From Clostridiales bacterium (GTDB lineage: Bacteria; Bacillota; Clostridia; Oscillospirales; Acutalibacteraceae): a stretch of DNA of 6,119 bases. Where the stretch lies: contig JAJQDK010000078.1 of assembly GCA_021202245.1 (NCBI GenBank), forward strand, positions 1-6,119, in the 5' to 3' direction. The notes beneath the pieces are model-generated. The model was not told where the DNA came from. It saw only the letters and a program-made list of their open reading frames with translations, and searched no databases. How positions within the stretch are numbered: position 1 is the first letter of the stretch; each line of letters opens with the position of its first letter. Made by a program: the position numbers and the translations under genes. This document shows, in pieces, positions 1-3,276 of the stretch.

Positions 1-374
1 AAGTTGTTAACGGATTTCGGGGCCTGCTCGGGGAAGACTCTCAGAGTAATATCGCCCAGGGTTGTGTGAATAACAGCAATGGTGTCGCCCTCGTTTGGCA
101 TTTCAAGCTGAAAGCCTACCTCGTTGTCCTCATCATAATATATGTTGGGGCTTATGCTGAGAGAAGCGGTATCAATACCCAAATCCTCCAGAGCTTCAAC
201 GGCGGTTTTCGCTTCGTCTGCGGTGCTTTCCGCAGAGGTGAAATCGGCGGTGTCCTCGCTTGCGCCCGAGCTTTGACTGTCGCTGTTGCATGCGGATAAT
301 GCGCAAGCCGAAGAAATTGTCAGCATGGTGCCGAGAACAGCACACAGTGTTTTTTTGAACTTTTTCGTTTTCAT
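1..374 (-). CDS. Cyclophilin-type peptidyl-prolyl cis-trans isomerase lipoprotein (5' part only)
   Basis: Reading leftward from ATG 374-372, the frame stays open to the window edge, giving 124 residues of an incomplete protein. Residues 1-28 are a lipoprotein signal peptide: a Lys-rich start (MKTKKFKK), a hydrophobic core, then lipobox LSAC at 26-29, so Cys29 is the likely lipidated residue. Residues 30-60 are a Ser/Asp/Glu/Thr-rich tether. From about residue 97 the sequence (IAVIHTTLGDITLRVFPEQA, then PKSVNNF) matches the start of bacterial cyclophilins, which typically read like LGDI.iELfpe.APktV.NF. Cyclophilins catalyse prolyl cis-trans isomerisation; a surface-anchored one would assist folding of exported proteins. 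The catalytic Arg region (FHR motif) lies beyond the edge, so activity cannot be judged. A GGAAAGGA ribosome site lies 9 bases before the ATG. The gene is divergent from the S1-domain gene. The family call is good; the exact role is inferred. Confidence 0.85.
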   Translation of the reverse strand, partial: MKTKKFKKTLCAVLGTMLTISSACALSACNSDSQSSGASEDTADFTSAESTADEAKTAVEALEDLGIDTASLSISPNIYYDEDNEVGFQLEMPNEGDTIAVIHTTLGDITLRVFPEQAPKSVNN

Positions 375-383
375 AGCCGTAAA

Positions 384-391
384 TCCTTTCC
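384..391 (-). promoter_or_regulatory. Ribosome binding site of the cyclophilin lipoprotein gene
   Basis: The minus strand reads GGAAAGGA followed by nine bases and the ATG at 374-372. It supports this start, which also gives a complete lipoprotein signal peptide. Confidence 0.6.
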
Positions 392-418
392 GAATAAAAT
401 CCTAAAACACACACATAC

Positions 419-447
419 AGTTTACCACAAAATCCCGAAAATTGCAA
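419..447 (-). promoter_or_regulatory. Probable sigma-A-type promoter of the cyclophilin lipoprotein gene
   Basis: On the minus strand TTGCAA (447-442) is followed by a 17-base spacer and TAAACT (424-419). The bases TGG just before the -10 give an extended -10. Each hexamer matches consensus at 4 of 6 positions, but spacing is ideal. The predicted transcription start is near 412, leaving a leader of about 38 bases before the ATG at 374. This is seen in sequence only. Confidence 0.5.
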
Positions 448-557
448 CCCGCAGCGACGCCCTCGGTCAGATGCGGAGCGCAGAGCGACGGGAGCTGAAA
501 ATGTTTGGGAATAAGTCGGGGCAAAATTTCATATGTTTTCTTGTAACGAAATATAAC

Positions 558-562
558 GGAGG
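558..562 (+). promoter_or_regulatory. Ribosome binding site that fixes the S1-protein start
   Basis: GGAGG lies seven bases before ATG 570. The frame is also open further upstream to an ATG at 471, but that one has no comparable site and would add 33 residues that do not look like S1 protein sequence. This site therefore decides the start. Confidence 0.75.
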
Positions 563-569
563 CTTTAAA

Positions 570-1493
570 ATGTCAGAATATTTACCCGAAGGAAAACTTA
601 TTTCTACTCAGGAAAATATAAATATTTTACACTCGCCGCTTCTTTTGAAAGAAGCAAAAAACGAAGAAAAAATCCTTGAAGCCCGTGCCTGCATCTGTGA
701 TTCCCGACATAATCTCATAGTTGACCTCGGCTCAATGAAGGGAGTAATCCCCAGAGAGGACGGAGCGCTCGGAATACGCGACGGCTCGGTGCGTGATATT
801 GCGGTAATTTCAAGGGTGAACCGCCCCGTAAGCTTTGTAATAAATGATTTTAAAACCGACGACAGAGGGGTAAAATATGCGCTGCTTTCAAGGGAAAGGG
901 CGCAGAAAAAATGTCTTGACGCCTATGTTTCAAAGCTCAGATGCGGAGATATTGTCAACGCAAGGATAACTCATCTTGAAAACTTCGGCGCCTTCGCCGA
1001 CATAGGCTGCGGAATTGTTGCCCTTATGCCCATTGACACAATTTCCGTTTCACGCATCGAGCATCCCCGTGAACGCTTTACGGTGGGAATGGATATTAAG
1101 GCTGTGATAAAATCGGTGGAGAACGGCAGAATAAGCCTGAGCCATAAGGAGCTTTTGGGAACGTGGGAGGAAAACGCCGCCTCGTTTACTGCCGGAGAAA
1201 CCGTAGCGGGAATTGTGCGGAGCGTTGAAAACTACGGGGCGTTTGTTGAGCTTGCGCCCAATCTTGCAGGTCTTGCCGAGAGCAAGGAGAGCGTTAAAAC
1301 GGGGCAGCAGGCGAGCGTTTACATAAAGAGCATTATCCCCGAGAAAATGAAAATCAAGCTGATTATCATCGACACCTTTGACTATAAGTACAATCCGCAA
1401 AAGCCGAAATATTTTTGCAATGCCGAGCATATAGACAGCTTTTTGTATTCGCCGGAAAATTGCTCCAAAAGGATAGAAACGATATTCACTTAA
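570..1493 (+). CDS. S1 RNA-binding domain protein (ribosomal protein S1-like, stand-alone)
   Basis: The product has 307 residues and no signal peptide, so it is cytosolic. It shows about three S1-like OB folds. One, at 35-110, is degenerate (VDLGSMKGVIPRED, then VRDIAVISRVNR). The best one is at 124-192 (GDIVNARITHLENFGAFADI, ending in RISLSHKELLGTW). A third is at 208-268 (GETVAGIVRSVENYGAFVEL, then GLAESKESVKTGQQASVYI). The NFGAF and NYGAF signatures are typical RNA-contacting S1 residues. In many Firmicutes such proteins are annotated as 30S protein S1; they are shorter than the six-domain Escherichia coli RpsA (557 residues), and some clostridial versions are fused to IspH, which is absent here. 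Residues 270-307 form an unmatched Tyr/Cys/Asn-containing tail. The likely role is mRNA binding or translation support. A bona fide ribosomal function is unproven, so I give no symbol. No convincing promoter is seen upstream. Confidence 0.85.
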   Translation: MSEYLPEGKLISTQENINILHSPLLLKEAKNEEKILEARACICDSRHNLIVDLGSMKGVIPREDGALGIRDGSVRDIAVISRVNRPVSFVINDFKTDDRGVKYALLSRERAQKKCLDAYVSKLRCGDIVNARITHLENFGAFADIGCGIVALMPIDTISVSRIEHPRERFTVGMDIKAVIKSVENGRISLSHKELLGTWEENAASFTAGETVAGIVRSVENYGAFVELAPNLAGLAESKESVKTGQQASVYIKSIIPEKMKIKLIIIDTFDYKYNPQKPKYFCNAEHIDSFLYSPENCSKRIETIFT

Positions 1494-1496
1494 CGG

Positions 1497-1525
1497 TTGA
1501 CATAAGAAATTTCTGATGATATTAT
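1497..1525 (+). promoter_or_regulatory. Strong sigma-A-type promoter for rmuC
   Basis: TTGACA (1497-1502, perfect -35) is followed by 17 bases and TATTAT (1520-1525, 5 of 6). TGA directly before the -10 makes an extended -10. It begins four bases after the S1 gene's TAA. The predicted start is near 1532, giving a leader of about 97 bases. A perfect TATAAT at 1530-1535 also exists but sits 27 bases from the -35, too far to pair with it. Confidence 0.75.
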
Positions 1526-1543
1526 TTTATATAATGATTTAAC

Positions 1544-1580
1544 TCGGAGCAAAGCCCGATGTAAGCTTGCTTAACATCGG
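1544..1580 (+). promoter_or_regulatory. Leader with two mutually exclusive hairpins upstream of rmuC
   Basis: Hairpin B is CCGATGT (1556-1562) pairing with ACATCGG (1574-1580). It is extended inside by AAG/CTT around a CTTG loop, with one bulged A. Hairpin A is TCGG (1544-1547) plus GC (1549-1550), pairing with GC (1554-1555) plus CCGA (1556-1559) around an AAA loop. Both use CCGA 1556-1559, so only one can form at a time. No T-run follows hairpin B, so it does not look like a standard terminator. The regulatory role is an inference. Confidence 0.4.
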
Positions 1581-1617
1581 CAAATGGGTTATAAAATATA
1601 TATTATCGAAAAATTTC

Positions 1618-1624
1618 GGAGTGG
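1618..1624 (+). promoter_or_regulatory. Ribosome binding site that fixes the rmuC start
   Basis: GGAGTGG lies four bases before ATG 1629; measured from GGAG the spacing is seven bases. It favours 1629 over the in-frame ATG at 1584, which would put a polar, charged stretch ahead of the membrane segment. Confidence 0.7.
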
Positions 1625-1628
1625 TAAA

Positions 1629-2912
1629 ATGTCGTTTTCAACAGCGGATATTGTAACAATAATAATTTGTGCGGCAACTCTTGCGGCTGCCGTCGCAGCT
1701 CTGGCAGTTGCGTTAAAAAACAGCAAAAAAGCGGACAGCAGCAGCACCGAAGAGGCGCTCAAGTCACTGCGTGACGAATTGCAGGGACAGCAAAGCAGCC
1801 TCAGGCAGGAGCTTGTGGGGCAAACGCAGATGTCCGTAAAAAATATGGGCGATATGATTTTTAACAGTCAGCAGAGCTTTTCTCAGAATCAGAGCGAGAA
1901 GCTGTCAAGGCTTGAGGAACGGTTCAAGACCTTTTCGCTGGAAAACGAGCAAAAGCTTGAAAATATTCGTCAGTCCACAGAAAAGCATCTTGTGCGTATT
2001 CAGGACGACAACAACAGACAGCTTGACGAAATGCGCAAAACGGTTGACGAAAAGCTTCAAAAAACTCTTGAAGAAAAGCTGAAGCAGGCCTTTTCTCTTG
2101 GCAACGAGCGGCTTGAGCAGGGTTACCAGGGCCTCGGAGAGATGCAGAACCTTGCCGTTGGAGTCGGCGACTTGAAAAAGGTGCTTTCAAATGTTAAAAC
2201 AAGGGGCATTTTGGGCGAGATACAGCTCGGCAGCATCCTGTCGGAAATCCTTTCTCCGGAGCAGTACGAGGAAAATGTCGCAACCAAAAAGGGCAGCAAA
2301 AACGTGGTGGAATTTGCCGTAAAGCTTCCCTCTGACGACGACAGCTTTATCTATCTTCCGATTGATTCAAAGTTTCCCGGAGATACATATTATGCTCTGC
2401 GTGATGCGTCCGAAGAGGGGGACAAGGAAAAGCTTGACGCTGCCGTAAAGCAGCTCATTGTCAGAATTAAAAGCGAGGCAAAGGATATTCACGACAAATA
2501 TATCGACCCGCCCAACACAACCGAGTTTGCTATAATGTTCCTGCCATTTGAGGGACTCTACAGCGAGGTAGTCAACCGCGGGCTTGTTGAGGTATTGCAG
2601 CGTGATTACAAGGTGAACATTGCCGGTCCCAGCACAATGGCGGCGCTGCTCAATTCACTGCAAATGGGATTTAAAACTCTTGCGGTTCAAAAACGCAGCG
2701 CTGAGGTTTGGAAAATTCTCGGCGAGGTAAAGCAGGAATTTGACAAATTCAACGATGTGCTTGTGCTAACTCAGCAAAGGCTCGACCAGGCAAACAAGGA
2801 GCTTGATAAGCTTGTGGGTGTGCGTACCCGTCAAATTCAGCGCAAGCTAAAGGACGTTCAGTCGCCGTCGCAGATTGAAGCTGAAACAGGAAAATCAACG
2901 GCTGACAATTAA
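1629..2912 (+). CDS. rmuC: DNA recombination protein RmuC homologue
   Basis: The product has 427 residues, within the family's usual range. Residues 5-30 form one hydrophobic membrane anchor (ADIVTIIICAATLAAAVAAL). Residues 35-175 are a long Gln/Glu/Lys-rich coiled coil, typical of RmuC. Residues 185-395 hold the conserved RmuC domain: RGILGEIQLGSIL (192-204), LPIDSKFPGDTYYALRDA (243-260), YIDPPNTTEFAIMFLPFEGL (291-310), and VNIAGPSTMAALLNSLQMGF (329-348). RmuC was named for an E. coli mutant with increased recombination at small inverted repeats. The family is predicted to have a restriction-endonuclease-like core and is thought to cut or guard abnormal DNA structures; its biochemistry is poorly defined. 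The gene has its own promoter at 1497-1525 and a terminator just after, so it is probably mainly monocistronic, though read-through from the S1 gene is possible because no terminator separates them. Confidence 0.95.
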   Translation: MSFSTADIVTIIICAATLAAAVAALAVALKNSKKADSSSTEEALKSLRDELQGQQSSLRQELVGQTQMSVKNMGDMIFNSQQSFSQNQSEKLSRLEERFKTFSLENEQKLENIRQSTEKHLVRIQDDNNRQLDEMRKTVDEKLQKTLEEKLKQAFSLGNERLEQGYQGLGEMQNLAVGVGDLKKVLSNVKTRGILGEIQLGSILSEILSPEQYEENVATKKGSKNVVEFAVKLPSDDDSFIYLPIDSKFPGDTYYALRDASEEGDKEKLDAAVKQLIVRIKSEAKDIHDKYIDPPNTTEFAIMFLPFEGLYSEVVNRGLVEVLQRDYKVNIAGPSTMAALLNSLQMGFKTLAVQKRSAEVWKILGEVKQEFDKFNDVLVLTQQRLDQANKELDKLVGVRTRQIQRKLKDVQSPSQIEAETGKSTADN

Positions 2913-2930
2913 CTAATCTATAACCTATTC

Positions 2931-2958
2931 GGGGCGGATTTTTCCGCCCTGTTTTTTT
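2931..2958 (+). terminator. Intrinsic terminator after rmuC
   Basis: GGGCGGA (2932-2938), a TTTT loop and TCCGCCC (2943-2949) form a perfect seven-pair GC-rich stem. A G-T pair (2931/2950) closes it, and seven T residues follow from 2952. It starts 18 bases after the rmuC stop. Confidence 0.92.
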
Positions 2959-3222
2959 ATTTTTTCAATAATCCTAAAGTCGCAATAAATGAGCTTCCTA
3001 AAAAATTGCAAATAAATTCCGCTCCGAAGGAATGTGAAAAAGGGTTAATATAATTCAGTAATTTGAGAGCCTTGTGAATAAGACTTAGTCAGGCGCTTGT
3101 TATGTTCAACAAATTTATTTCGTTTATCTTGAGTAATCTGTTACTTTAATTAAAAATTAACAATTTTTTTCGTGCTTCTAAACAATACAAAAATTTCAAT
3201 CGAATATATAATATTAACAAAT

Positions 3223-3258
3223 GCAATAGCTTGTTATTGCTTATTGCAAAAATTTTTT
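3223..3258 (+). promoter_or_regulatory. Possible leader hairpin with tandem TTATTGC repeat
   Basis: GCAATA (3223-3228) pairs with TATTGC at 3235-3240 (loop of six) or with TATTGC at 3242-3247. The alternatives arise because TTATTGC is repeated in tandem (3234-3240, 3241-3247). A short T-run follows at the end of the element. This could be a weak attenuator or an mRNA-stabilising 5' structure. The stem is AT-rich, so it may be chance. Confidence 0.3.
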
Positions 3259-3260
3259 GA

Positions 3261-3270
3261 AGAAAGGTGA
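3261..3270 (+). promoter_or_regulatory. Ribosome binding site of the large secreted protein
   Basis: AGAAAGGTGA ends six bases before ATG 3277, good clostridial spacing. The start is also supported by the signal peptide that immediately follows. Confidence 0.8.
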
Positions 3271-3276
3271 ATTACT

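Larger units (their letters stand above)
2967..3276 (+). other. AT-rich intergenic region and leader before the large secreted protein gene
   Basis: I see no coding frame of note here. It contains TATAAT at 3049-3054 and at 3207-3212, neither with a good -35 at the right distance; the latter is the better -10 candidate, with a start near 3219. GACTTAGTC (3082-3090) is a short perfect palindrome, and TTGTT/AACAA (3097-3112) a weak hairpin. Closer to the gene, GCAATA (3223-3228) can pair with either copy of a tandem TTATTGC repeat (3234-3247), followed by AAAAATTTTTT. A promoter for the next gene must lie in or near this stretch because the rmuC terminator precedes it. Confidence 0.5.

Noticed and set aside
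303..305. Alternative lipidation at Cys24 (SSAC) of the cyclophilin lipoprotein
   Set aside because: The lipobox prefers Leu at -3, and LSAC at 26-29 fits this better.
449..476. CCGCA...TGCGG hairpin in the divergent intergenic region
   Set aside because: It has only five pairs around an 18-base loop with a three-pair inner stem and no T-run; it is not distinguishable from chance in a GC-rich patch.
552..557. TATAAC as a -10 for the S1 gene
   Set aside because: A start about seven bases later would fall after the GGAGG ribosome site, leaving the mRNA without it.
471..569. In-frame upstream extension of the S1 protein from ATG 471
   Set aside because: There is no ribosome site before 471, whereas GGAGG precedes 570; the extra 33 residues read like translated non-coding DNA.
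1050..1430. Minus-strand open frame of 126 residues inside the S1 gene
   Set aside because: It is fully antisense to a clear S1 protein, with no ribosome site or recognisable family.
1530..1535. Perfect TATAAT as the rmuC -10
   Set aside because: It is 27 bases from TTGACA, beyond the working range; TATTAT at 1520-1525 has the correct 17-base spacer.
1584..1628. Upstream ATG start for rmuC at 1584
   Set aside because: It lies between the leader hairpin and the real ribosome site, lacks a Shine-Dalgarno sequence, and adds a charged stretch ahead of the membrane anchor.
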